From the NCBI GenBank assembly GCA_023653785.1, contig JAMKCH010071803.1, positions 1-64,000 of the forward strand: DNA of 64,000 nucleotides, given 5' to 3'. Shown here piece after piece: positions 11,083 to 23,100 of this stretch. Origin of the DNA: Ophioderma brevispina (Eukaryota; Echinodermata; Ophiuroidea; Amphilepidida; Ophiodermatidae). The position numbers and the translations under genes were made by a program. Each line of letters opens with the position of its first letter. Position 1 is the stretch's first letter. A model generated the notes under the pieces. That model was not told the DNA's origin, ran no database searches, and saw only the letters and a program-made list of their open reading frames with translations.

Positions 11083-12110
11083 CAATTAGCGCACAAGGTG
11101 CAGACTTCACAGTTGTTGAAGAGAGACTCTCCAAAGCTTTGGATGAACTCGCTCCTTATTATAAGGAACACCACCTACGTGCAAATCCATCCAAGACACA
11201 GGTGTGTGCTTTCCATCTACGCAACCGTGAAGCCAAACGTCAGCTTAAAGTTACCTGGTCTGGAACACCCCTGGAGCACTGTGACAACCCTGTCTACCTA
11301 GAAGTTACCTTGGACCGCACTCTCTCTTATAAGCCCCTCATCGAGAAGACGAAGAGTAAAGTATGTTCACGCAATAACATCTTAAACAAACTCGCTGGCA
11401 CAAGATGTGGTGCGCGTCCACATACCCTAAGATTGAAGGCACTTGCCCTGTGCTACTCATGTGCAGAGTATGCTTGCCCTGTATGGGAAAGATCAACCCA
11501 TGCTAAGAATCTTGATTCAGCGTTAAATGCCCCCTGCCGGCTTATCACAGGATGCCTCCGTCCAGCATCAACGGAAAACTTATACATCCTAGCAGGAATT
11601 GGTCCATCAGACATCCGTCGTAGTGTATAGCGAGCATGCTGGAGCGTAGCTGCCAGGTATCTAACGTGAAGCTCCCTATGTCTGGACAGATACCTGCTGT
11701 CACCTGCCTTAAATCCAGAGAGAGTTTCTTAAGCAAAGTCCAACCTCAAACAGTCTCTAAAGAGCTTAAGAGGGTCGCCTTGTGGAAAGAAAGACTTGCC
11801 ATCAACTCCAGAATAACAGTTATGGTATGGAACCTAGGGTGAGCATTTCCACCTGGAGCTGACCCTTCATGGGCTAATGGCGATGCCTCAACAGACTGAG
11901 AACCAGAATTGGCCGATCTAAGGATTCTTTGCAGAAGTTGGGCTACCTGGAAGCAGATCAGGACACTACCTGTGGCCTGCCCACTGCTGGAGCAACAATG
12001 CACAGACAAGGACCTTGCGGAATTCAGTGAAGCAGCCAGCCGTTTTGCCCATCTCTGTCTGGATCATATTTGAGAACCAATGTGTTTGGACACGATAAGA
12101 AGAAGAACCT
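11083..12110 (+). pseudogene. Non-LTR retrotransposon reverse transcriptase, C-terminal part
   Basis: The open part, 11016-11630, shows ANPSKTQVCAFHLRNREAK (the strand after the catalytic YADD box), then CDNPVYLEVTLDRTLSYK, LRLKALALCYSCAEYACPVW and CRLITGCLRPASTENLYILA. These are characteristic of the palm-to-thumb region of Jockey/RTE-like LINEs. After a stop, the reading continues in other frames with SRESFL, ALWKERLAINSR and LRTRIGRSKDSLQKLGYLEA, typical of the zinc-knuckle-containing C-terminus of these elements. The catalytic box and endonuclease are missing (5' truncation). The 3' end is near ataagaagaagaacc at about 12096-12110. It is inserted into Tc1 remnant B. Confidence 0.8.
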
Positions 12111-12595
12111 TATGCGTATATACAATATATACTCGTAATAATAGCAACAATCAATATCTTGATGCTGTAATACACATAAGTTAACTACGGAAAGAAATTT
12201 CGCTACCAGTATATCAGTATGAACGCCAGTGCCATTAATTCTGTTATTTTATACAGGACATGACCCCTGCTATGACGTCACAAACTTTCAAAACCAAGCG
12301 CCCATATTAGCGAGTGCGAGTCCTCGAAGAAAACCTAAACAATAAAGTTTATTGCAAAACGCAATAAACTGATTTAACACCAGGAAATGATTTCTGATCC
12401 CTTTTGGGTTGCTTGGTTACCGATTGTATGGGAACCAGTCGTGCTTCACCCTTTTGTCTCCACAGCCAATCAGGGTGTTGTATTTTCGGGGAAGCTGCTC
12501 GGCTCTCCTGGAAACGGTCACTTCGCTATTTGCACGGGGAGTTATTCGCCCTTTTATGGGCTTATGGACCATGATAAAATTTTAGCGCTAATTGT
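12111..12595. other. Non-coding stretch
   Basis: No gene seen. A small hairpin (AGTTTATTGC and GCAATAAACT around an A-rich loop) lies at about 12346-12370. The open frame 12387-12659 runs into the next MITE and is not counted. Confidence 0.45.
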
Positions 12596-13091
12596 CCCGG
12601 GGGGGTTCTTGGGTTTTGGTCGGGTACCCATGCTCGTTCCAAAAAAAAAGAGGGACTAGCTGCAAATGTGGACTACCGCTAGGGGTATCTAATTCACACT
12701 AATCAAGTTCTAGTCCGCTAGGCGGTATCAAATTAGGAAGATTGTGACTGGACATTGAAAAACATGGAAAATTAACTTTAAAATGTCAGTAAAATCACCC
12801 GCAGTGTGTAAATTTCTTCAGTAGTACAAGTGTTACTTTTCTATTACATTGGTTCTTAAAGGTTATTTTTTATTCACGTATTGAAAGCAGGTCCCGCTAG
12901 GGGTATCATTTTACTGCAAAATTTGTCCCGTTAGGGGTATTTTCACCCAAAAACGGTATATTGTAAATGAATTCCTGGTCCGTTAGGGGTATATTTCACT
13001 GGAAAATTTGGTCCCGTTAGGGTCATCTTCAGAACCCTGGAACGGGCATGGGTACCAAACAAACCTTTGAGAACCCCCCCCCCCCCCGGGG
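12596..13091. mobile_element. CCCGGGGG-ended MITE with repeated GTCCCGYTAGGGGTAT motif
   Basis: The left end cccgggggggttcttgg, followed by the ggtacccatgctcgttcc block, is mirrored at the right end by ggaacgggcatgggtacc and a 14-C run. The motif GTCCCG(C/T)TAGGGGTAT recurs six times, near 12675, 12712, 12890, 12926, 12979 and 13011. Flanks CTAATTGT and TTAATTGC agree at 6 of 8 positions, a possible 8 bp target duplication. A second, interrupted copy lies at 27288-27830. Confidence 0.7.
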
Positions 13092-13118
13092 CTTAATTGC
13101 TGGTGTGCGTGAAGATAG

Positions 13119-13780
13119 TATTTTGTTTGATATAATTTGGACTTTTCGTTTCGGAGTCGGCAAATTTACTGTGTTTCTGTAGTTTCAATTTGTGTTGTTA
13201 TTACGCCATATTCGTATTGGGACGGAGAAGAGGTACTATTAGAATGTGCGAGTCCATGGAAAGCCGCTGACAGGAGCCATAGTATTTTGCCTTGATAATT
13301 TGGAATATGTCCGTTCAGTCGGCCAATTTACTGGGTTTTCAATTGTGTTATTTGAGTTACGAGTGTTGGGACGGAGTAATTAACCGGCAAGCCAGGCCTG
13401 CGAAACGTCGAAGCCACGGAAGCAGTGGCGTAACCAGACCTTTCAAATGGGGGGGGCGGCTGAAGGGGTGACAAGCCTTTTTTTGAGGGGGCCAAAATTG
13501 GGTCCTTATCCATAGACATGTAAAAACGGTCAGTTCATTTGGGGGGGGGGGGCGGAAGGGGGGCCAAAGGGTTTTGTTTGGGGGGGGCTCTCGCCTGCCC
13601 CCGCTGGTTACGCACCTGCCACGGAGTGAAGCTTTCGTATTTGCATCGAGGGATTTTGGATTTTCTGAGTCAGTCGCATTTACTGGGTTCTAGTTAGATT
13701 AGCCAAATTTTCTCGTGATGGGACAGAGACAAGGAGCAATTGGGAGTTGTCTATGATAGTTCTAAGAAACACCGAGAGTT
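13119..13780. repeat. Tandem repeat, period about 150-160 bp
   Basis: The block 'agtcggcaaatttactg...ttgggacggag' recurs at about 13156, 13317 and 13671 with 70-80 percent similarity by eye. The last interval becomes about 149 bp once the 205 bp contributed by the hAT MITE and its duplicated target are removed. A fourth, weaker unit may follow at 13800-13920. Confidence 0.5.
13421..13617. mobile_element. hAT-type MITE (CAGTGGCGTAACCAG family), with perfect 8 bp target duplication
   Basis: The 197 bp insert is flanked by GCCACGGA at 13413-13420 and 13618-13625. The ends are AGCAGTGGCGTAACCAG and, inverted, AGGTGCGTAACCAGC. The left half is G-rich and the right half C-rich in places, so hairpin or G-quadruplex formation is possible. 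An 8 bp duplication is the hAT signature. Relatives lie at 24112-24310 and 42149-42363. Confidence 0.8.
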
Positions 13781-14933
13781 TTACCTTGATACGGCGGTAC
13801 TATGCCCAGTCTATGGCTGGCATGTTGGTCTCGGAGCTGGAAAACGTGCAAGTGAGACGAAAAAAAAAGGTGTTCATGATTGTTCTTCTGAGACGGACTT
13901 GGACAGAGCAGAAGTGGTACTGATCAAACGTGAGGTTTCTTCGACGGGTGAGTTGCGATTTTTCGCCGAACTTACTACGAATGTTGTGCGAAACTGAACG
14001 ATCAGAACTGTAGTTAATATCAATTAACAGGGTCGCCACATGAAAATCACAAGAATATAAATTAAAATGGTAAAGGTAGAGATTCCATTCGGCATTAAAA
14101 TTTATATTTAACTCTATGGATAGTACTGGTAGGTAGGTTGATTTCCAAATTGGTCACGGCAAAGTTACCAAGTTTTTGTCAAATCTGACCAACTGGCAGT
14201 AGGCAACTGTGCACTAAATTATTGGGCTTGCTAAATGTTGGGATGTGTGTTTGAGGACATATAGTAAGCAGGGGTGCAGTGTCCTGATTTGGTTAATACA
14301 TGGGTGGCATTATTTGGCATGATACTAAAGTGTACAGTCAATGCAAATTAATAAGTTCTTCACAGCCAGGTTAAAATACACAAAAGATGTCGTTTTGTGG
14401 TAGTGGAATTTTATAATTAGGAAATCTTTGAATCATGCTTCACTGCAAAGACAAAGAAAAATAATTAGAAATGGTTTTAGAGGCTCTGGTCACTCAAATT
14501 ATCTCATCTCAAGTTCAAGGGCAGGGAGTGCAAATATTTGTTTTTCTGAAAACTTTTTCGTGCGGAGTGCTTGCACTTTGGACACGTCTGTCAAGAATAA
14601 TGCTTGTGAGATTCTCTTTGTATTGTAAGCATCTATTCAATTTACTAACAATTCATTGCATTGGGGATCTTGTCAAGTGGGTTGGCCCAGGTGTGTAATA
14701 TCCTTTTCAATACAGGAGGTTGTTGAACCGTTAATTCAGGGTTAAGTGGGGACACAATTGGGAGTTTGCTTTTGGTATATTTGTTTGTATAGGTCTTTAG
14801 CCTTAAAGGAGAACCCGTACAACGAATAATATTATATAATATACTCTCTTTTTTTTTTTTTTTTTTAATATTTTTAATTTTTCGAAAAAAAAAAACAATT
14901 ATATTAACCATAACAATGAATTAAAACCATCTA
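13781..14933. other. Non-coding stretch with a T18 run
   Basis: The open frames at 13740-14039 and 14428-14911 lack domains. An 18-base T run lies at 14849-14866 just before the LINE tail. Nothing else was recognised. Confidence 0.45.
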
Positions 14934-15145
14934 GTCTGAACGGGTGGACCAATAGAGTGACAGAGTGGACCCCCAGAGAATGGACCAGAAAGGCAGGACG
15001 TCCAAAAACCAGATGGAGAGACGAAATGACAAAACAACTTGGTCCAACTTGGACAAGATTGGCCAAAGATAGAGATTTGTGGAAGCATTCTAGGGAGGGG
15101 TTCCTCCATCGTGAGTGATCAAAGCCATGGATATGGATATGGAGT
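14934..15145 (+). pseudogene. RTE-like LINE, extreme 3' end of the ORF
   Basis: The plus strand in one frame gives RVTEWTPREWTRKAGRPKTR, then WRDEMTKQLGPTWTRLAKDR and LWKHSREGFL. This follows the pattern TxWxPRxxxRxxGRPxxRWxD...GxxWxxxAxDRxxWK that ends many RTE-type reverse-transcriptase polyproteins. A short GATATG tandem tail follows (about 15128-15142), as RTE elements often have. The rest of the element is absent. Confidence 0.75.
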
Positions 15146-16416
15146 CTGACCATGTGCTATTAAAATTCGCGCTATTGTCGGCACGTTTTCGTCACACATG
15201 CCATAGTACATGTATATACACATTATGAAAGCGTCACGTGCGAAGGTGTATGACACTACTGTGCTGTCGGTATCGCATAACACGTATACATATCGGCAAT
15301 ATCGTGTTATACGACCTACTTTTTCCCGGCAAAACATTCACATACAAAAGTATAGGCTTTATTCCGTTGAAAATGTATGGACGGGAGAAGAGTGGGTCGT
15401 GAAACACGATAATGCCTACTGTCCACATATCCCATATACACCAGCGCGAAACTCAAATATCGCATGGTCAGACAAAATGTTTTTATTCGTTTTTATGGTT
15501 AGTATAATGTGAGACGAATATACCTTACAGTGATCGGAAGCAAAGCTGTAGTCCATTGTTAACAGTTCGAGCGTATCGAACCAGGTCTGTTTCGGCTTGC
15601 AATGACTTGGCCGCACGGTGGCGCTGTGAGCACCTATAGTTTCTTTGAGCAAGGTATGCTGCAAATCAGGCACTTTTACTCAATTTTGTGCTTCAATTCA
15701 TGACCTGACATTAATATAATATTTATTTAACCGTTTTCACATTAACACTTATGGGTTTGACCATGTCATCAATAACTTTATTCTCTTAAGACATAAGTCA
15801 AAATTCAAATAAATGTTCAATTAGATCCAATTCTATTAAAAAAATAAACTGGTCCAAATTGTTTCAATTCTTGTGATATTGAAAGAGAAAATACACATTT
15901 TAATTAAATCAGTATATTTTGAAGATATCCAAAAATGTCAATAATACATTTAAATTTGAGCAAATTCTACCTATAGTCGACAAATGAGTGTACAAAAGTG
16001 GGGTCGTTTTAAGTTATTCCATGGCTTATATGCAAAAGTCATTGAGTACTAAACTGTGTTCAAGGCGTTTTGACAAATAACACGCACGTGTGAGCATCAT
16101 TGATTTCAAAATAGCCCGCCAAATTCAAATCTTGGGGTTATCCCTTGAATGTATTGAATAACGATTACTGCTTCTCTATCAGTCGAGGGAATCGTTGAAT
16201 TAACATAATAATACCGTACCAGACACTGTACGCTGCAAAAAATCCATTAGTTACTTGCTTCGAATCTCTGTTAGGTATATTCGTTTTTTCCATGAAACCA
16301 CTCGATATGTGTTCAATAATTATTTGTATAGCGTATATTGTATAAGCTATTCTTAGTACGGTTCTCCTTTAAGTTGCTGGCATAGTAGACCATTCAATTA
16401 ACGCTGATTGTATGAA
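15146..16416. other. Non-coding stretch, no gene seen
   Basis: The open frames at 15119-15673 overlap on both strands and have no domain. A 13 bp imperfect inverted pair (gcataacacg and cgtgttatac) lies at about 15274-15312. The remainder is AT-rich and unstructured. Confidence 0.45.
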
Positions 16417-16575
16417 TGTGCAAATGCACCTAGGCTTTAAATCAATATTTTGGTTATGCATGTGGTTTCCTAGCATTCTCAATTATAATTGTCTGAATGT
16501 GCAAAGGACCTAGGGCCTTTAAATCAATAGTTTGGTTATTATGCATGATGTGGTTTCCTAGCATTCTCAATTATA
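16417..16575. repeat. Tandem duplication, about 80 bp unit
   Basis: Two head-to-tail copies share 'aaatcaata(t/g)tttggttat', 'gtggtttcctagcattctc' and 'aattataa', at about 16417-16497 and 16498-16575. A few small indels separate them. Confidence 0.65.
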
Positions 16576-17575
16576 AGGTGTGTGTATGTTTTATCCGCTA
16601 TTGATTTCGTTCATCAAGGATTATGCCCCGGGGGGATATTAAGTGGCTCTCATGATTATTAATGGTGGTGTATGTCCACCCAAGGTTCATTTGCTAAAAA
16701 ACAGGGGAACTTTTAGGGCAATCACTCATTGTTGGTTAAACATGTTAGGGAAGACCCTACTCATGGAACGCAATGTAAATATGGGTTTGGTGTAGTTTAA
16801 AAAAAGTGGTCGTATGGCGGTCTAAAATGAATATTTTTATAAATGAATTTTTGTGTCGAATGCCACACAGTTTACTTACAGGCCCCAAGAAATTATTTGC
16901 CACAACTGCTGAACAACACCGGGTGGTGGCCATGAGTTGGTGTGGCAAGCGTTGGCAAACTGCCCCCACAGACCCTCAAACAATTTTCTTTTTTGTTATA
17001 CCGATAATATTGAAACTTTTGTTAATAGGTAAATGAAGTTACGTTGAGTATTAAGTAGGATATGAAGGAAAAATATTTTTATTTTTCATAGGTTATAAGG
17101 GCTTTTGTTTTTAAAATACAAGGGGGTTAACATTGGGGCTTCCTCCGGTAGTCATCTAGAAGGCCCCTCGTTTCAATGACGAGCAACCCGGAGCGCGTAG
17201 GCCTCGCGCTTCTCGCTCGATGGCTAAGTCATAGGGGGGATGGACCCAGGGAGGAACGAGGGGGTCCTTCTGGATGGACACCGACATGGGGTGTTAGAGT
17301 TAGAAGTGATCTATTACCCTTCCAATAAATCTAGGAAAGGTGGATAGGCAAGGGGTATATTGTAGTTCAGCAGTACACATTATTGTTGCAATTAATGCTG
17401 TTTGAGAGTGTGCGGGCATGTATGGCCATGGCTACCACGTTAGCCGTTGTTTTTTCATAAGTCACACTTAAACAAAATTGTGTGCATAGGTCGGATTTCA
17501 ATTCGGGTAAACAAATGTTTCGATTCCTTTGAGAGTAATTTAAGTCAGTGGTGGCTACTAGATATTGTCTTAAAA
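16576..17575. other. Non-coding stretch, no gene seen
   Basis: The open frames at 16757-17036 lie on both strands over the same bases and show no domain. A GC-richer patch at 17140-17290 was not identified. Confidence 0.45.
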
Positions 17576-17900
17576 CACTATCAGTGTTTGAAATAGTTGA
17601 AATTTCAGGAATAGCTTCAAAGTGCATGATAAGTCGGTAGAATTCCTCTAGTCCAACTGAAGACTGGACAGTAACAGGGAGAAAACGGCAGTGTTCCAAG
17701 ATACGATTCCCCATTACTTACGTGTTGTGTAGTGTCCGAACGGACAGTAATGACAAAAATTTCCGATTCTGTCTATTGGGTTGTTCTGGTCTTATCATTT
17801 GCGGTATGTTTATGATACCTTGTACTTGTTACACTCATGCACAAATCTGATTTTTGCGGATTTTTTTTCGATTTTCTGATTTAGCAAATCACTGATAGTG
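17576..17900 (+). mobile_element. CACTATCAGTG-ended element, copy 2, uninterrupted
   Basis: Perfect 11 bp terminal inverted repeats: CACTATCAGTG at 17576-17586 and CACTGATAGTG at 17890-17900. It has no coding capacity. It is the empty-site reference for the nested TTAA MITE at 574-923. Confidence 0.7.
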
Positions 17901-18901
17901 TCCTGTAAAAAAGGAGCAGGGGAATGCCTCTAAATTTTGCATTCGCTCATTAGGCTTTTGGACCTGGGCAGCCCTTTATTTCTCCACCTTAACAAGTTCC
18001 GCATGTGTATTCCAGAAATTTTTGTATTGTATTGGTTAACTGTCTGGAGGGGTTACTGTGCTTATGTCAGGGTTTTTTCCAGACTTTTTTGTTGGGTCTG
18101 ATAATATTAATGCTTTTTCAGTTGCAAGTGAAAGTGTGGTTTTGGTAGGTTTACAGGGAAAATGTTGTACGGGAAATGGCCATTTGAAAAAAGGGAATCT
18201 TGGTTTATGCCAACCACCCAACTGAATTCAACACTTCATAAGAATAACTGTAAGCACTTTGGTGTAATTAAATACGGTTACAATCAGTTTCCTAGATTAG
18301 CAATTGATGTTTTGGTCTTCGGATGTAAGTAATGTACGGGGACTATTGATGCTGTAGTAGTCCTGAGACACATAGCTTCTCTAATAATTTTGCACATTGC
18401 TGTTAGGGAGTGATTAGGCTTTTAGTATCTCACGGGGGCTGATGGTCATTTGTCCCTAGGTATATATATATATATTATATATATATTATATATATATAAT
18501 ATATAAAATTACACTTGTTGCTCTCAATTACCAACATTAAAACTGCTAGTGGCGGGGGGGTAGTTACTTGGAGTAGAGCTCAAGGGTACACAGGGAGTAG
18601 CTTACGGTCTGGGTTACACGTTTGCGTAGGAATCTTGCTGTTTGCCAAGCGGATGTTTTGGATTCATTTCGCATCTCTTATAAACTCAATGGCAAGTAGC
18701 TAGTGTCTGGGATAATGGCTCATTTGGATGTCGTGGGCAGCCTCTGTCAGAAGTAGAAGTTTTCTGGTGCAGTTGCCTATTTACATTAACCACCAGAAGC
18801 TTCCATTCATTTGCTTTGTTTGTTTTTAAAGGGGGGGGGGGGGGGTGGGGCGGCAAATTATCGGGTGTGATTAATTGCTTTAGCGGGAGAAATTAAAGGA
18901 A
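17901..18901. other. Non-coding stretch with AT microsatellite and G-run
   Basis: An imperfect (TA)n tract lies at about 18461-18503 and a G15 run at 18831-18845. The open frame at 18036-18221 (minus) has no recognisable domain. Confidence 0.45.
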
Positions 18902-19244
18902 CGATCAGTGATGTTGAAACTATTTGAAATTTGCAGGAATGCTTCAAAGTGAAGGATAGCTGTAGAATCTTATAAGGTACCTTCAAAACTGTAGAATTAT
19001 TGACCAGAAAAAGGATAAATTAAAACGGCAGTGTTCCAAGATTAGATTCTCCATTCAATTACGCGTTGTAGTAAGGGTCGAACGGACAGTATAGGACTAA
19101 AATCTACGAATTCTGGTCATATTAGGTTGCTTCGAGTCTGATCCTTTTGCCAGGGTGTTAGGCTATACTTATACGTGTTATAGACATGCACAATCTGATT
19201 TTGATGATTTTTCAATTTGCTGATTTAGCAACACACTGATAGTG
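18902..19244 (+). mobile_element. CACTATCAGTG-ended element, copy 3, diverged
   Basis: The right end CACTGATAGTG is intact at 19234-19244. The left end is decayed (cgatcagtgatg). The interior matches copy 2, for example aacggcagtgttccaaga at about 19023, the cggacagta motif and the final ctgatttagcaa block. Confidence 0.6.
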
Positions 19245-20165
19245 CTCTTAATGGATCGGAACCTAATATAATTGAACTTGTAGCATATATATAATGAAAG
19301 AAATGATGGTAACTTAAGTTAGGCTAGTGGATTGGTCAGTTCCTTTAGCAATTTGGCGCATTGATTTTAAACTAGTTTGTAAATCTGCTCGTATTCAATA
19401 AGGATCTAATGGGACTTTAAGTGTGAAGTTAGGCTATATTATTGGATCGGTCCCTTCTTTGGCAAATTGGCTTCGGGAGGGAACACAACGGCTTAGTATA
19501 TATATTAATGGTCGCAGTGTGCATTAGGATTTATAACAGGAGGAACTTCGAATGTGTAGTTAGGCCTGTTCATTCCGAGGTGTATACCTTCGTTTGGCAA
19601 ATGCTGAGGCGTGGGAACATCAGGGGTTCAGCACATGACTGGTCGGTTGAGTGCTTTTGGAATGGAAAGAAGAAGAAAGAAATGGGATTTGGTTACTAAA
19701 TATTGGAATACTTGATTTGGAATATTATTGGAAATAAATAGGGGAGAGACTAGAACTCCGGCATAGTATGCGCCATTTCATATCGCATTGCTTCTGGTTT
19801 TCATTTAGCGGGTTGGTAATCAAAATGATATTGAAAATTTCGGTTTCAGTTTATTGTAACTTATCACCGTAATGAGATAAAATAACTTTGATTTTTTCCA
19901 GTGGAAATTTGTAAAAATATGTGAACTCAGTTGCAAGGAGAAAATTGAAGCTAAACACGCCGAAAGTACGTACCGAAATGGGCGGAAGAAAGTCACAAAA
20001 CAACAAAAAGAAACACATTTTGGACCATGAAAAGTTTCCTGCGTCGGAAAATGCTACAGAGTTAGAATATTGATGTTGTTTAGTTTGTATGATGGAATTA
20101 AATCGTGGATTATTGGCCTGCTAAGACCGCCATTTTGCATATTGGCCAAACGCAGAGAGATTTTT
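19245..20165. other. Non-coding stretch with one short basic ORF
   Basis: A 31-codon plus-strand frame at 19978-20073 begins MGGRKSQNNKKKHILDHEKF and could be the start of a retrotransposon ORF1 or chance. The open frame 19442-19699 was not recognised. Confidence 0.35.
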
Positions 20166-23100
20166 TTATTATTTATTTCACAATATTAGCAGGGTAACCT
20201 ACTCAACCAGCGTTGTGATTTCAGTAGGGCCCCTGCAATGTACAACAGATAACATTACATGAGTTTAAAATAGGATAAAATACAAAGCGATTTCATAAAA
20301 GTACAATATTAATATATATACACAATTAAATATAAAAAGGTTACCACCATAGAAAGGCACAATAAGACAAATAATATATGATTCAGGTTCTGCAGAGCAA
20401 GAATGAAAAACATATAAAAACAATATTACAACTCCCAATCTTGTAAATTTCTCTTTAAAAGACCGCTAAACGTATTGACTATCATAATATTTATAGATAA
20501 AACTTAATAGCACCACGAACCCTTGTAGTGAAAGTATTTTTACCGTAGTTGTATAATATCTTGGAATATATAAGAGAATCGCCAGCTTGACTATGCCTCG
20601 TACTATGAGAGTGCACACATCATTAACATAATTAAAAACATATGCAAGGTATGAAGGTACCAGACCATTAAATAACTTTGTACATCTGCACCCAGTGAAC
20701 ATATGAAATACGAATACGAATATATATTAAAACCACGAGATGTAAAATGTCATTAATGTGTGTACGAAATGGGGAAAGACAATTATGCGCATGGCAGTAT
20801 TTTGGAGTTTCTGAAGTGTGTTCAAATTTAACTCCCCGCAATTACTCCAAACAAGAAGACATAATCCAAATGAGTAAAAAACCATGGTGTTATAAATTGT
20901 AATAAGTGAATTATGTGTTATGGCACAAAACGGTTTTATCCTCCTTAAAATACCCAGACAATGAAAATTACGACAAATCCTACTAACATGGTCATCCATT
21001 CAAGTTTGCATTAATGGTAATCCCAAGGATATTTAAACGAACAACACGTCAATTGCATTACCATTCATGACAACACATCTACATTATTGATTTTTACTTG
21101 TTTGGTAGAGAAGTACAAGTAAATTCACTTTGTCTGTATATTCACTTTCAGATGTTATCATTCAAGCCATTTGCTAAGAGAAGCAAGATAATCATTTAAA
21201 CTTTTTTCAATAATTTAACATTCATGACAATTAATAAATTATGGATCATCGGCATAAATATCAACAGTTAGAATTTAGAATGTTGCTTGGCATATCATTA
21301 AAAATAAAAGGCATAAAAGAGGGCCAAGTAATTTTGAACCTTGTGGAACACCTGCCAAATGGTATGACGTCTGAACTAGAACCATGATGGAAACACACTG
21401 TGCACGGTCGCTAAGATATGACTGGAACCATTATTTTCGTTACCAACAATACCAACGGTGTAAACTAAACAGTAGATTATGGTTTACAGTATCGAAAGCC
21501 TTACTTAGGTCAACAAACACTGCACCACATATTTACCTGGTCATTTCCTTATTCCACTTACAAGGTTTATAAGCAGCAGGACTGTGGATGTGTTGGTTTG
21601 CGAAAACCCGACCTGGACCTATGACGATTAACTGGTTGTCGTGACATTATACATCCTATATAGTGATTATGGACAATTTTTCGAGCATTTTGGAGCAAAC
21701 TGGAAGTATGGATATGGTTCTATAGTTGGAAAGCTCGTCTCTGTTGCCACTTTTGTATTTGGTGTTACCTAGCAATCTTAAAGTTTCTGGCACACAAACC
21801 TGGAATGAGAGACATATTAAAAATGTACACAAAAATAGGGGCAATTTGCTGAAGAAACAAAATTTGATTAGCTTATTACATACGTGTCAAGACAACTATC
21901 TATTTGGAATATGCTTTAGTTCATCAATAACTTGACCAACTGAGATATAGGGGAAGGTAAAACTTATTATTAACCATTTAGGATCATCATTAATTTGAAT
22001 ATTGACATAAGTATGGTTTATGGCACCAGTTACACCAACATTGGTAAAGTAATTATTGAAATCATTAGCCAAATCTATGTACTTTCTGGACGTCGACGGA
22101 GAAAGAATAGTAGTATGGTCTTTTTTATTCGGAAGTAATGGTTTACGTTTTCCACATTTTCTTAGTATCCCAGCCAGCATTTTATTGCATTAGAATAGTC
22201 GTCTATTTAGTTTTTTCATCAATATATAACCTTATTTCTAAGTTCCTTGTATTTTCCCAGTGATCAATTACAACGGTACAAGATTGCTTTTTTGTGGTGA
22301 AAATCCCTCTTCATGCATAGTGTCAAAAATCTCATTGCGATTTTCAAGCCACGGACACACACGCTGTTTAAATCTGACCGTTCTTAATAGTGCATGAACA
22401 TCACAAAAGCGCAGGAATGTGTCACCCAAATTTACACCATGCTGAGGTAACGGGGAGGAGAGTAATCGATGTCCCAATAAAACAATTAAGTCATTGACAA
22501 AATATCATTATTGAAGTCTTAAAAACTTCTAAAACCTGTTCAACATGTTATACTGTATACCTGCATGTTAATAATCGGATTTCTCAAGATGATAGTTTCA
22601 ATGAGGCTATGATCACTTAGGAGTGAGTGACACATCAGTATATTACATATATTGGAGTTTGTTGTCAAGAGTTTAATCAATTAATGTTCTGCTACTTGGT
22701 GTTATTCGTTGTTTGTAGGTTTCGTATTAAAGAGAGGTTCAATTATACAATTCCATAAAAATCAGACATGTGCCGGTTGTTTGTCGCCTGTAGCAAGTTT
22801 TTTTGAGAAAGCACAATTTCGATCACCTAAGAGCACCAAGTTCTTTATTATCACTAACTTAAACCCATCCATAATTTCTGGTAGCACATCAAAAAATGAA
22901 AAATCACCTTTTTGGGTCGGTAAAGCATCCGATAACAATACGCCTTCTTCAAACTTGGTGAGTTCAAAACCCAGGGATTCATTGGACTTTGCAAGGATCA
23001 TATTTCTCTCATATTTCAAATTATCATTTATATATATTAGATTTTATGGGAAACCCACCACCGTTTCTTCCTATCATGCGTTCACAAATATAGCCCGGTG
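20166..23100 (-). pseudogene. CR1-like LINE, degenerate, copy 1
   Basis: Read on the minus strand from about 23100 to 20166. Endonuclease remnant: DVLPEIMDGFKLVIIKNLVL followed by a GDRN match to the GDFN box (22762-23019). Linker: RVCPWLENRNEIFDTMHE (22268-22477) and FNNYFTNVG (21896-22180). Reverse transcriptase: ELSNYRTISILPVCSKMLEK (21656-21844), VDLSKAFDTVNHNLLFSL (about 21510), GVPQGSKLLGPLL (about 21340), and the C-terminal TIYNTMVFYSFGLCLLVW and LQKLQNTAMRII (20727-20999). Numerous frameshifts and stops make it inactive. The 3' end is AT-rich near 20168-20190. The family is assigned from motif order and the YNT/LQKLQN block. Confidence 0.8.

Noticed and set aside
12387..12659. 90-codon plus-strand frame
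   Set aside because: It crosses the border of the 12596 MITE and matches no protein.
20727..22180. Separate small host genes
   Set aside because: The frames fall in the order of reverse-transcriptase motifs on one strand and belong to a single broken LINE.
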